A DNA stretch of 24,351 nt from Collinsella aerofaciens (GCF_028209885.1 NZ_JAQLEM010000032.1:1-24351), one strand, 5' to 3'; numbered from the stretch's first letter, positions 1-7,542 are shown. The notes: generated by a model from the letters alone, not told the origin. A program made the numbers and translations.

Positions 1-71
1 GTTTAGCTCAGGGGGAGAGCGCTTCCCTGACACGGAAGAGGTCAGAAGTTCAAATCTTCTAACGCCCACCA
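1..71 (+). tRNA. tRNA-Val (anticodon GAC), 5' end cut by the window edge
   Basis: The D-arm (GCTC/GAGC), the anticodon stem CTTCC/GGAAG around the loop CTGACAC, the T-arm AGAAG/CTTCT with loop TTCAAAT, the 3' acceptor strand AACGCCC, discriminator A and an encoded CCA are all visible. Loop positions 3-5 read GAC, giving valine. The 5' acceptor strand should be GGGCGTT, and only GTT is present, so the first 4 bases lie outside the window. Confidence 0.97.
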
Positions 72-79
72 AATGTTTG

Positions 80-115
80 CAGCCCAGAGGCTATGTCTCT
101 GGGCTGTTTTGTTTT
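80..115 (+). terminator. Intrinsic terminator of the tRNA-Val transcript
   Basis: There is a perfect 10-bp stem CAGCCCAGAG/CTCTGGGCTG with a 7-base loop, followed by TTTTGTTTT. It starts 8 bases after the tRNA CCA end. Confidence 0.95.
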
Positions 116-432
116 ATGCCGCCAAACATGCCGGCAAATAAGCCACCAAATATTGATCCAAGGTTTGTACGCGATGGTCTTCGCATCCCGTAGAGGTGCC
201 GGCAGATTGCATACGTCCTGGCCGACCGTGACCGCAACATGTTGGTCAAGCATAATCTTTTGGATTCTTTTGGCGTGAGCGGCTTGGTTTTGGTAGGATT
301 TGTCAGCGGCTTGACTAAGGGGGTTTTATAACTGCCATGCAGGTAGCCGTGTTGGTAACGTTTTACCGACTTCCCAAGAACCCCTCATTTTTAATGCGTC
401 TGCAAAATGACTAATTGCTTTGACCTGCTGAA
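116..432. other. Gene-free region between tRNA-Val and the nrd promoter
   Basis: No convincing gene is seen on either strand. The only open frames are short, lack a good ribosome binding site and show no recognisable motif. Base composition is more AT-rich than the flanking coding sequence. There is no integrase and no tRNA-end duplication longer than 9 bases that would mark an integrated element. Confidence 0.5.
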
Positions 433-480
433 ACACTATATGTTGTGTTTGACCTAAAAAAAGAATACAGGATATAGATG
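433..480. promoter_or_regulatory. Tandem NrdR-type operator (two boxes)
   Basis: Box 1 (433-448) reads ACACTATATGTTGTGT and matches the published NrdR consensus acaCwAtATaTwGtgt at all but one position. Box 2 (465-480) reads ATACAGGATATAGATG; it is weaker (10 of 16) but keeps the central C-w-...-ATaTwG core. The gap between them is 16 bases, so the boxes are 32 bases apart start to start, the three-helical-turn phasing usual for NrdR pairs. They lie upstream of a ribonucleotide reductase gene and overlap the promoter at 449-478. NrdR itself is not encoded in this window. Confidence 0.8.
449..478 (+). promoter_or_regulatory. Probable sigma-70-type promoter for nrdD
   Basis: The -35 element TTGACC (449-454) and the -10 element TATAGA (473-478) are separated by 18 bases. 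The -35 starts right after NrdR box 1 and the -10 lies inside box 2, as expected for repression by occlusion. Transcription from here would give a 5' leader of roughly 220 bases before nrdD. No known riboswitch was recognised in that leader. Confidence 0.6.
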
Positions 481-705
481 CCTCTTTGTCGTATGATAGA
501 TGGCGGACAGAGAACGAGAACCTTATTCGCCCCATTTGGACACGTCTTTGAGCCGCTTGATCGGCCGCGAGGATTGTCCGCATGAGGACCTATGGTTTAT
601 CGAGAACACAGATTGCGCGACGGCGCCGCAAGACAGGGGCAAGCCCTGCCGGGTATCGTTTGGCTCTGAAGCGCGATGAGGCTACGATGCGAAAGAGGCA
701 AGAGG

Positions 706-2928
706 ATGAAGATCATCAAGCGCAGCGGCACCGAGGTTGTCTTTGACATCGATAAGATCGTCAATGCCATCCGCGCCGCAAACTTGGAGGTCGAGGAGAG
801 CTCTCGTCTTACCGACCGCCAGGTGGTTTACGCGGCACAAAACGTCGCCGAGGCATGCGAGAACGCGGGCCACACCGTGTCGGTCGAGGAGATTCAGGAT
901 CTGGTCGAGGACGAGATTATGCGTCTCGACTGCTACGAGGTCGCTCGCCATTACATCATCTATCGCTATGTTCAGAGCCTGAAGCGCCAGAAGAACACGA
1001 CCGACGACAAGATTCTGTCGCTGATTGAGTGCAACAACGAAGAGGTCAAGCAGGAGAACTCCAACAAGAACCCGACCGTCAATTCCGTTCAGCGTGACTA
1101 CATGGCCGGCGAGATCTCCAAGGACCTGACTCAGCGTGTGTTGCTGCCCCAGGAGATTGTGGATGCCCACAATGAGGGTCTGATTCACTTCCATGATTCG
1201 GACTACTTTGCCCAGCACATGCATAACTGCGACCTGGTGAACCTGGAGGATATGCTCCAGAACGGTACTGTTATCTCGGGTACGCTGATTGAGAAGCCGC
1301 ACAGCTTCTCGACCGCCTGCAACATCGCGACGCAGATCATCGCCCAGGTTGCTTCCTCCCAGTACGGTGGCCAGTCGATTTCGCTGACCCATCTTGCCCC
1401 GTTTGTCGAGGTGAGCCGTCAAAAGATTCGCGGCGAGGTCGCCCGCGAGCTCGAGGAGCTCGGCGTTTCCGCATCTCCCGAAAAGGTCCGCGAGGTTGTT
1501 GAGGACCGCCTGCGTGACGAGATCCGTCGCGGCGTTCAGACGATTCAGTATCAGGTCGTGACCCTTATGACCACCAACGGCCAGGCGCCGTTCGTGACGG
1601 TCTTTATGTATCTTAACGAGGCCCGTACGCCTCAGGAGAAGCACGACCTTGCCATGATCGTGGAGGAGACGCTTCGCCAGCGCTACGAGGGCGTTAAGAA
1701 CGAGGCCGGCGTTTGGATTACCCCGGCATTCCCCAAGCTTATCTATGTACTCGAGGACGATAACGTTCACGAGGATTCCCCGTACTTCTACCTGACCCAG
1801 CTGGCTGCCAAGTGCACCGCCAAGCGCATGGTTCCCGACTACATCTCCGAGAAGAAGATGCGCGAGCTCAAGCTGTCGAAGGGCGAGACCGCGGGCAACG
1901 GCGACTGCTATACCTGCATGGGTTGTCGCAGCTTCCTGACGCCCGACCGCTCCGGTAACGGATTTAACAACGTGGCCAACGCGCTGAACTATGACCCAAA
2001 CAAGCCCAAGTACTACGGTCGCTTTAACCAGGGCGTTGTGACCATCAACCTGCCCGATGTCGCCCTGAGCTCGCATCAGGACATGGACAAGTTCTGGAAG
2101 ATCTTCGACGAGCGCCTTGAGCTGTGCCACCGCGCCCTGCTGTGCCGCCATGAGCGTCTGATGGGCACGCTTTCTGACGCCGCACCGATTCTTTGGCAGT
2201 ACGGTGCTCTCGCCCGTCTGAAGAAGGGCGAGACGATCGACAAGCTGCTCGTGGGCGGTTACTCCACCATTAGTCTGGGTTATGCCGGCCTGTATGAGTG
2301 CGTTAAGTACATGACGGGCCACAGCCACACCGAGAAGGAGGGCACGCCCTTTGCCATGGCCGTCATGCAGCGCATGAACGACAAGTGCGCCGAGTGGAAG
2401 GCCGAAAGCGATATCGACTTCTCGCTGTACGGTACCCCGCTTGAGTCGACGACCTACAAGTTCGCCAAGTGCCTGCAACGTCGTTTTGGCATCATCCCGG
2501 GCGTGACGGACAAGGGCTACATCACCAACAGCTACCACGTCCACGTGTCCGAGGAGATCGACGCATTCGACAAGCTCAAGTTCGAGGGTATGTTCCAGCA
2601 GCTTTCGCCGGGCGGTGCCATCTCCTACGTCGAGGTTCCCAACATGCAGGACAACCTCAAGGCTGTCATTCGCGTGATGCAGTACATCTACGACAACATC
2701 ATGTACGCCGAGCTCAACACCAAGAGCGACTACTGCCAGGTGTGCGGCTACGACGGTGAGATCAAGATTGTCGAGGATGACGGCAAGCTGGTGTGGGAGT
2801 GCCCCAATTGCGGCAATCGTGACCAGGAGAAGATGAATGTCGCCCGTCGCACGTGCGGTTACATCGGTACCCAGTTCTGGAACCAGGGTCGAACCGAGGA
2901 GATCCGCGACCGCGTGCTGCATCTCTAA
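706..2928 (+). CDS. nrdD: Anaerobic (class III) ribonucleoside-triphosphate reductase
   Basis: The glycyl-radical enzyme reduces ribonucleoside triphosphates to deoxyribonucleotides without oxygen, using formate or a thiol donor. The 740-residue product starts with an ATP-cone (about residues 1-95, beginning MKIIKRSGTEVVFDID) that senses ATP/dATP. The reductase barrel follows, with a GDCYTCMGCRSFL segment (C401, C404, C407) in the active-site region. The C-terminus has a four-cysteine zinc ribbon (C677, C680, C699, C702) and the glycyl-radical loop RRTCGYIG, with G718 as the expected radical site. An in-frame ATG at 676 exists, but 706 is preferred because GAAAGAGG lies 7 bases upstream and the ATP-cone begins there. 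Tandem NrdR boxes lie upstream. nrdG follows after an unusually long gap filled by hairpins. Confidence 0.97.
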   Translation: MKIIKRSGTEVVFDIDKIVNAIRAANLEVEESSRLTDRQVVYAAQNVAEACENAGHTVSVEEIQDLVEDEIMRLDCYEVARHYIIYRYVQSLKRQKNTTDDKILSLIECNNEEVKQENSNKNPTVNSVQRDYMAGEISKDLTQRVLLPQEIVDAHNEGLIHFHDSDYFAQHMHNCDLVNLEDMLQNGTVISGTLIEKPHSFSTACNIATQIIAQVASSQYGGQSISLTHLAPFVEVSRQKIRGEVARELEELGVSASPEKVREVVEDRLRDEIRRGVQTIQYQVVTLMTTNGQAPFVTVFMYLNEARTPQEKHDLAMIVEETLRQRYEGVKNEAGVWITPAFPKLIYVLEDDNVHEDSPYFYLTQLAAKCTAKRMVPDYISEKKMRELKLSKGETAGNGDCYTCMGCRSFLTPDRSGNGFNNVANALNYDPNKPKYYGRFNQGVVTINLPDVALSSHQDMDKFWKIFDERLELCHRALLCRHERLMGTLSDAAPILWQYGALARLKKGETIDKLLVGGYSTISLGYAGLYECVKYMTGHSHTEKEGTPFAMAVMQRMNDKCAEWKAESDIDFSLYGTPLESTTYKFAKCLQRRFGIIPGVTDKGYITNSYHVHVSEEIDAFDKLKFEGMFQQLSPGGAISYVEVPNMQDNLKAVIRVMQYIYDNIMYAELNTKSDYCQVCGYDGEIKIVEDDGKLVWECPNCGNRDQEKMNVARRTCGYIGTQFWNQGRTEEIRDRVLHL

Positions 2929-2946
2929 TAACCATCCCAGGCCGCT

Positions 2947-3070
2947 CCGTAGCGAGGCCCCGGGCCTTTACTCGCTATTTCGGACAGTCCTGGCTCACGA
3001 CGGAGGCGCCACTGGCGCCTCCTGTTCGTGCGGAACTCATATCGAGCAAAGGCCCGGGGCCTCGCTACGG
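2947..3070. repeat. Long palindromic element A in the nrdD-nrdG gap
   Basis: The arms at 2947-2974 and 3043-3070 are reverse complements over 27 of 28 positions. Inside sits a second perfect hairpin (3002-3010 with 3014-3022, GGAGGCGCC/GGCGCCTCC, 3-base loop), and short pairings such as CACGA/TCGTG lie between. The whole 124 bases can therefore fold into one long interrupted hairpin. It begins 18 bases after the nrdD stop. No T-tract follows either arm, so it is not a canonical intrinsic terminator. Identity unknown; an intergenic mobile palindrome or an RNA processing/stability element are options. Confidence 0.85.
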
Positions 3071-3141
3071 GGCAGCCAAGTTGATGTAGCTGAGATGCAG
3101 CATGCGGCCTGCTCACTCCTCGAAGTTCTTAGCGGAAATGA

Positions 3142-3219
3142 GTTGACTTGCAACAACGCTTTGCTTGCGATGGCGGTTGAGCTGCAACAAAGTTTTTATT
3201 GGACCTCGAACCCTATACT
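3142..3219 (+). promoter_or_regulatory. Possible nrdG promoter region with a 15-bp direct repeat
   Basis: GTTGACTTGCAACAA (3142-3156) and GTTGAGCTGCAACAA (3176-3190) agree at 13 of 15 positions and are 34 bases apart. Each is itself partly symmetrical (GTTG...CAAC). A good -10-like TATACT lies at 3214-3219, without a strong -35. Neither repeat resembles an NrdR box. Binding of a regulator is only an inference. Confidence 0.3.
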
Positions 3220-3255
3220 CGATGTTCGCTTCGTTCATTGAGTTACCCTTTGCAT

Positions 3256-3339
3256 GAGGCCGGGACATATCGTCCCGCCCGCAGTTTCGCAGGCCGAAGG
3301 CCGAGAATGTTTGAGGACGGGATGATATGTCCCGGCCTC
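3256..3339. repeat. Long palindromic element B directly before nrdG
   Basis: The arms at 3256-3277 and 3318-3339 match over 21 of 22 positions, and the one exception would be a G-U pair in RNA. The 40-base loop contains a smaller GGCC-GAA-GGCC hairpin. Arm 2 ends 2 bases before the nrdG ribosome binding site (GGGAGAG, 3342-3348), so folding or processing could affect nrdG translation. No T-tract follows. Confidence 0.85.
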
Positions 3340-3354
3340 CCGGGAGAGTTACCT

Positions 3355-3936
3355 ATGAACTACGCGAACATTAAATATTTCGACATTGCTGATGGGGAAG
3401 GCGTTCGTACTTCTCTGTTTGTGAGCGGGTGCCGTCGCGGGTGCAAGAATTGCTTTAACTCCGTCGCGTGGGACTTTGCCGCGGGTGAGCCGTTCGATCG
3501 TGCCGTCGAGGACAAGATTATCGAGAGCCTCGACCATCCCTTTATCGATGGCCTGACGATTCTGGGCGGCGAGCCTATGGAGCCCGAGAATCAGGCGGGA
3601 CTTGTTGACTTTATCGAACGCGTGCGTGCGGCCTATCCCGAGGGGTCGGGCAAGACCATTTGGTGCTTTACCGGCGACGTGCTCGAGGAGCTTATGCCGG
3701 GTGGCCGTCATCATACCGAGGTGACGGACCGTATCCTGGCCTGCCTCGACATGTTGGTGGACGGCCCGTTTGTTCAGGATCTGTACGATATCTCATTGCG
3801 CTTTAGGGGCTCGAGCAATCAGCGCGTGATTGATATGAACGCCACGCGCGCCCGTGCTGTGCGCGAGGGCGTTGCGCTTTGCGACGCTGTGGAGCTTTGG
3901 CGTGATGATCCGGTCTATTCGACCCATACTATGTAG
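3355..3936 (+). CDS. nrdG: Anaerobic ribonucleotide reductase activating protein (radical SAM)
   Basis: The 193-residue iron-sulfur activase uses S-adenosylmethionine to generate the glycyl radical on NrdD. The CxxxCxxC cluster motif is visible as CRRGCKNC (C26, C30, C33), preceded by DGEGVRTSLFVSGC as in glycyl-radical activases, and LTILGGEPMEPEN is the usual glycine-rich SAM-binding strand. The open frame extends upstream to 3199, but that part reads through palindrome B and has no family similarity. The start at 3355 has GGGAGAG six bases upstream and begins MNYANIKYFDI, as family members do. The gene lies downstream of its partner nrdD. The 426-base gap, with its own -10-like sequence and hairpins, suggests separate or adjustable expression. 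Confidence 0.95.
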   Translation: MNYANIKYFDIADGEGVRTSLFVSGCRRGCKNCFNSVAWDFAAGEPFDRAVEDKIIESLDHPFIDGLTILGGEPMEPENQAGLVDFIERVRAAYPEGSGKTIWCFTGDVLEELMPGGRHHTEVTDRILACLDMLVDGPFVQDLYDISLRFRGSSNQRVIDMNATRARAVREGVALCDAVELWRDDPVYSTHTM

Positions 3937-4002
3937 CTTGTGGCCGATGCCAAAGGGCGTGGTACCATAGCGCGAACGTGAAATCGGAAAAGTGAGGCCC
4001 AG

Positions 4003-4560
4003 ATGGTCGATCAGGAAAAAGTTGAGGCCGCCATTAAGCTGTTGCTTGAGGGCATAGGCGAGGACCCAACTCGTGAGGGCCTGCTGGAGACCCCGGCGCG
4101 CGTCGCCCGTATGTATGGCGAGATTGCCGGCGGTATGGACCAGAGTGCCGAGGAGCACCTGTCCAAAACCTTTGCCGTCGCTTCGAACGACTTGGTTATC
4201 GAGCGCGACATCACGTTTTACTCGCTGTGCGAGCATCATTTGCTGCCGTTTTATGGCAAGGCTGCGATCGGCTATATCCCTAACGGTCGCGTGGCGGGTC
4301 TGTCTAAGCTCGCTCGCACGGTTGAAGTCTATGCCCGTCGTCTGCAGCTGCAGGAGCAGCTGTGTGCACAGGTTGCCGACGCCCTCATGGATTATCTCGC
4401 TCCCCAGGGAGCGATTGTGCTCATGGAGGCTGAGCATATGTGCATGACCATGCGCGGCGTGCAAAAGCCTGGCACCAAGACCGTGACGCTCGCTCGCCGC
4501 GGCGTCTTTGAGACCGATCCCGCGCTCGAGGAGCGGTTCTTTAGGATGCTGGGCCGTTAG
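4003..4560 (+). CDS. folE: GTP cyclohydrolase I
   Basis: The 185-residue type IA enzyme converts GTP to 7,8-dihydroneopterin triphosphate, the first step of tetrahydrofolate synthesis. The zinc ligands of the family are present: C76 and H79 in [12 protein letters not shown], and C147 in [10 protein letters not shown]. The [11 protein letters not shown] active-site segment and the usual N-terminal helices ([19 protein letters not shown]) are also there. Length is slightly shorter than the E. coli protein because the N-terminus is trimmed. A GAGG ribosome binding site precedes ATG 4003. The HD-domain gene starts one base after the stop, so translation is probably coupled. A weak promoter-like TACCAT lies at about 3962. 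Confidence 0.97.
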   Translation: MVDQEKVEAAIKLLLEGIGEDPTREGLLETPARVARMYGEIAGGMDQSAEEHLSKTFAVASNDLVIERDITFYSLCEHHLLPFYGKAAIGYIPNGRVAGLSKLARTVEVYARRLQLQEQLCAQVADALMDYLAPQGAIVLMEAEHMCMTMRGVQKPGTKTVTLARRGVFETDPALEERFFRMLGR

Positions 4561-4561
4561 C

Positions 4562-5143
4562 ATGAGGGTCGTCAACGACTTTACATCGAAGACCGATGAG
4601 GGGACGCCGCGTCGCGGTTTTATGGCTTCGGGCCTGGCGCCTTTTGGTGCCATGCCTCGCATTGATTACATCTGTGCCAACGGTCTGTTTCGGCGGCACC
4701 TGGGCAACATTGCACAGTTGGAATCGGGGCGCATCTTCTGCCGCCACGGTATTGACCACCTGCTCGATGTCGCTCGCATTATGTGGATCAAGAATCTCGA
4801 GGAACAGCTCGAATTTGACCGCGAGGTCATCTACGCCACGGCACTTCTTCACGATATCGGCAAAGATGAACAGTATGAATCGGGTATATCCCATGATGTT
4901 GCAAGCGAACGCGTCGCTGATGCGATTCTCGGCGGTATGCCCGATGACGTAGCGTTTGAGCCGGCCGATGCCGCAGCCATTAAGACGGCCATTCTGGGCC
5001 ATCGAAAGCTGCGCGTGAACAGCCAACCGCTCGAGCGCCTGCTCTATGCAGCCGACAAAGCGTCGCGCGCCTGCTTTGCATGCCCCGCGCGCAATGCTTG
5101 CAACTGGAGCGATGATAAAAAGAACCTGTCGATTCGCGTGTAG
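4562..5143 (+). CDS. HD-domain phosphohydrolase-like protein of the folate cluster
   Basis: The 193-residue protein has the metal-binding HD signature: H62 in HGIDHLLDVAR, H97-D98 in LLHDIGK, a middle GHRKL segment and a DK at the end of the domain (YAADKASR). HD proteins are metal-dependent phosphohydrolases acting on nucleotides or phosphate esters. A cysteine cluster follows (CFACPARNACNW), which could bind metal. It sits between folE and folB, one base after folE. A role in dephosphorylating dihydroneopterin triphosphate or a related pterin is suggested by position only. The ATG at 4562 is chosen for the tight junction; an ATG at 4652 (MPRIDYICANG) would drop a poorly structured first 30 residues and cannot be excluded. 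Confidence 0.8.
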   Translation: MRVVNDFTSKTDEGTPRRGFMASGLAPFGAMPRIDYICANGLFRRHLGNIAQLESGRIFCRHGIDHLLDVARIMWIKNLEEQLEFDREVIYATALLHDIGKDEQYESGISHDVASERVADAILGGMPDDVAFEPADAAAIKTAILGHRKLRVNSQPLERLLYAADKASRACFACPARNACNWSDDKKNLSIRV

Positions 5144-5186
5144 TTAGTTTACGCGGTCGGGGTTCTAAACGAAGGAGACGATCGCG

Positions 5187-5672
5187 ATGAGCAACAAGAA
5201 ACTGCCCGAGAATGCAACCAAGACTGAAGGCGCCGAGCTCGCCCGCCGTGGAAGGGGCGAAATATCCACCGCAACGGCGGTACCCCACGTGAGCTATGAC
5301 GATCTGCGCCATGCCGACCGCATCACCGTTGAAGGTCTTGAGGTTTTTGCTAACCATGGCGTGTATCCCGAAGAGAACGTGCTGGGCCAGAAGTTCATCG
5401 TGTCCTTGGTGCTCTATGTCGACCTGCGTGCAGCGGGGGAGCACGATAGCCTGGACGCTTCGATTGACTACGGCTCGGTGTGCCACGATGTCGATGGCTA
5501 TCTGCGCGAGCATACGTTTAAACTCATCGAGGCGGCAGCCGAGGGTGTGGCCCAGATGCTGCTACGTCGTTACCCCTTGCTGCTTGGCGTGCGTGTTAAG
5601 CTCGATAAGCCTTGGGCTCCCGTCGGTCTTCCCCTGGCAAGCTGCGGCGTCGAGATCGAGCGCGTGCGCTAG
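5187..5672 (+). CDS. folB: Dihydroneopterin aldolase with an N-terminal extension
   Basis: It converts 7,8-dihydroneopterin to 6-hydroxymethyl-dihydropterin plus glycolaldehyde. The FolB domain covers about residues 44-160: FANHGVYPEENVLGQKF (catalytic glutamate region), DYGSVCHDV (tyrosine position), KLIEAAAEGVAQMLL and VRVKLDKPWAP (lysine position). About 43 residues of low-complexity, charged sequence precede the domain, making it longer than the usual 115-125 residues. The ATG at 5187 is still the best start because GAAGGAGA stands 8 bases upstream. It is the third gene of the folE-HD-folB set. folP and folK do not follow; the next gene is convergent, with only 6 bases between the stop codons. 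Confidence 0.93.
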   Translation: MSNKKLPENATKTEGAELARRGRGEISTATAVPHVSYDDLRHADRITVEGLEVFANHGVYPEENVLGQKFIVSLVLYVDLRAAGEHDSLDASIDYGSVCHDVDGYLREHTFKLIEAAAEGVAQMLLRRYPLLLGVRVKLDKPWAPVGLPLASCGVEIERVR

Positions 5673-5678
5673 TCGACG

Positions 5679-6455
5679 CTAGAGCTTGTTGAGGGGCGGC
5701 TGCTTGAGCCGCTGCGACAGAGCTCTATTGTTGGGACAGTACGTGTCGAGCAGCGCGTGAAACCGCTGATTGTGGCTTGGCTCGAGCAGGTGGACGAGCT
5801 CGTGGGCGACAACCATGTCGAGACACTCGATGGGATAGGCGGCAAGTTCGCGTGCGATGCGAACGGCACCGGATTTGGGCGTGCATGAGCCCCAACGCGT
5901 TTTCATGCTACGTACGGAAACGCGGGAAACGGCGACACCCATTGCGATTTCGTACGCGCGCGCCATATCGCGCAGCGCCGTGGTGACCTCGGATGCATAG
6001 AGCTGGTCGATGCGGGTCTGGAGCTCATCGGACGTCAGGCCGTCGAGGGTTGCGCGCCGCTTGGCCTGTGGGCGTTCGTTCGATTTGTCGGCACCCATAA
6101 AACTTGCGAAGGTGGCCTGCTTGGGCCGCGGTGCGGGTGATGCAAAGTTGCGATCGAGCGCATCTTGTACCGTGATGGGCTTGCCCCAAAGTGCAATGAT
6201 GGACGAGGGGCTGAGCGGCTCTCGTGCCGTCGCCTGACGTTGCTCGCGCTGGGCAAGTCGACTGATAATCCAGGCGCTGTTGCGCTTCACAAACGCTTCG
6301 ATACGCTCGCGGCTGGCGTCGAGCGGTGCACTGGCGTGGACCTCACCGCTCGATGTGACGCGTAGGTTGAAGTTCTTGACGCGCTTTTTGGTAACGACGA
6401 CGGGGATGGATGTGCCATCCGGTCGGGATACGGTAATCGTAAATTGCTGCGTCAA
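5679..6455 (-). CDS. YgjP/DUF45-type zinc metalloprotease family protein
   Basis: The 258-residue protein has the SprT/YgjP-like gluzincin core near its C-terminus: HELVH (about 218-222) with further histidines at about 228 and 233 in SHNQRFH, and the family segment RSMKTRWGSCTPKSG upstream. The N-terminal half is the beta-rich part typical of DUF45 proteins (KKRVKNFNLRVTSSGEVHASAP). Substrate is unknown. The frame stays open to 6557, but the TTG at 6455 is preferred: AAGGA lies 6 bases upstream and the homologous part (TQQFTITVSRPDG) starts there. ATG 6503 is an alternative. Located 73 bases downstream of the dipeptidase gene on the same strand, so possibly co-transcribed. Confidence 0.88.
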   Translation of the reverse strand: MTQQFTITVSRPDGTSIPVVVTKKRVKNFNLRVTSSGEVHASAPLDASRERIEAFVKRNSAWIISRLAQREQRQATAREPLSPSSIIALWGKPITVQDALDRNFASPAPRPKQATFASFMGADKSNERPQAKRRATLDGLTSDELQTRIDQLYASEVTTALRDMARAYEIAMGVAVSRVSVRSMKTRWGSCTPKSGAVRIARELAAYPIECLDMVVAHELVHLLEPSHNQRFHALLDTYCPNNRALSQRLKQPPLNKL

Positions 6456-6528
6456 AAGCGGTCCTTCAGATTGGGGACGGGCCGCATGTCGACCGTTCGG
6501 CATGCCGGCCCGCTCAGGGGATGTGAAA

Positions 6529-7542
6529 TTAATAACGCTCGAAGAAGGCAAGGGCATTATCGCTGCAGAGCTTCTGCATCACGGTCTTGCCAAAGTGCTT
6601 GGAGAGCATGTTCTGGAACTCGGGCATCTTGCTGGCATCGGAGAGGAAGGCGGGCACCGCGGCACCGTCCCAGTCGCCGCCGAGCGCGATGACGTCCTCG
6701 CCGCCCAGGTCGAGCCAGTGCTCGATATGTGCCGCTAGCTGGTCGAAGGTGACGTCTGCGGCGGTCTTGTCGGTTGCGTCGTTGGAAAGGAACTCGCTGC
6801 AGTAGTTGAGGCCGACGATACCGCCCATGTCGCGAATGGTGCGGAACTGGTCGTCGGTAAGGTTGCGTTTGACGCCGCAAACCGCACGGGAGTTGGAGTG
6901 GCTGGCGACGAAGGGACGCGTGGCGTGGGCGAGAACCTCGTCAAAGCACTCATCGTTGAGGTGGGAGACGTCGAGTACCATGCCGGCGTGCTCCATCTGC
7001 GTAAGTGCCTCGATGCCGGCGCCGGTGAGGCCGGCGTGGGTATCGTGTCCGCTCGCGAGCGGTCCCTGCGCGTTCCAGCTGAGTGATGACATGAGTACGC
7101 CCAGGCTCTTGAGCACTTCGATCAGCGCGGGGTCCTCGGCAAAGAACGTGGCGTTTTCGATGGTGTGGATGCAGGCGACCTTGCCGTCCTTGAGCGCGGG
7201 GCGAATGTCTGCGGCGCTGCGCACGTTGACCATACGGTCGTGGTTGAGCATTGCCTGGCCGCTCATATGCGCCATGATCTGCGCCTGGAAGCGCGCGGCG
7301 TGGGCGGTGGGAATCTCGTCGGGGACAAACGTGGCGAAGCACTGTGCCCACGGCGTGTTGCCGATCTTTGCGAGCGAGATGGCACAGGCGTTACCCTCGA
7401 TGAGGTCGAAATCTTGCGGATGCGTTTCGTCGCCGGGGAAATAACCGTCGGTGCCGGCGGTAAAGCGCAGGTCGAGATCGAGCGTGGCCCAGCCGATTCG
7501 GTCGGCGGTGTCGCAGTGTAGGTCAAATACGGGATATGCCAT
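6529..7542 (-). CDS. Membrane dipeptidase (renal dipeptidase, peptidase M19) family protein
   Basis: The 337-residue zinc hydrolase has M19 hallmarks in order: the N-terminal DLHCDTADRIG (HxD metal ligands), the bridging-glutamate segment IHTIEN, VLDVSHLND, SHSNSRAVC and the late LGGDWDG. No signal peptide is seen, so it is probably cytoplasmic and cleaves dipeptides, possibly including D-amino-acid dipeptides as others in the family do. ATG 7542 is chosen over the upstream in-frame start at 7572 because GGAGG stands 4 bases before it and the sequence MAYPVFDLHCDT fits the family. It is transcribed divergently from the FKBP gene. Confidence 0.93.
   Translation of the reverse strand: MAYPVFDLHCDTADRIGWATLDLDLRFTAGTDGYFPGDETHPQDFDLIEGNACAISLAKIGNTPWAQCFATFVPDEIPTAHAARFQAQIMAHMSGQAMLNHDRMVNVRSAADIRPALKDGKVACIHTIENATFFAEDPALIEVLKSLGVLMSSLSWNAQGPLASGHDTHAGLTGAGIEALTQMEHAGMVLDVSHLNDECFDEVLAHATRPFVASHSNSRAVCGVKRNLTDDQFRTIRDMGGIVGLNYCSEFLSNDATDKTAADVTFDQLAAHIEHWLDLGGEDVIALGGDWDGAAVPAFLSDASKMPEFQNMLSKHFGKTVMQKLCSDNALAFFERY

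Noticed and set aside
143..151. CCACCAAAT repeat of the tRNA-Val 3' end as a possible attachment site
   Set aside because: Only 9 bases match, there is no integrase or element between, and the tRNA terminator lies between the two.
481..705. Cobalamin or other riboswitch in the nrdD leader
   Set aside because: No B12-box-like conserved segment; only a short CAGGG/CCCTG hairpin near 634-648.
682..2922. 746-codon open frame antisense to nrdD
   Set aside because: It is a mirror of GC-rich codon use in nrdD: repetitive Leu/Val/Ala/His content, no motif and no separate ribosome binding site.
3199..3354. N-terminal extension of nrdG
   Set aside because: The stretch is translated through palindrome B, is absent from the family and has no ribosome binding site; the supported start is 3355.
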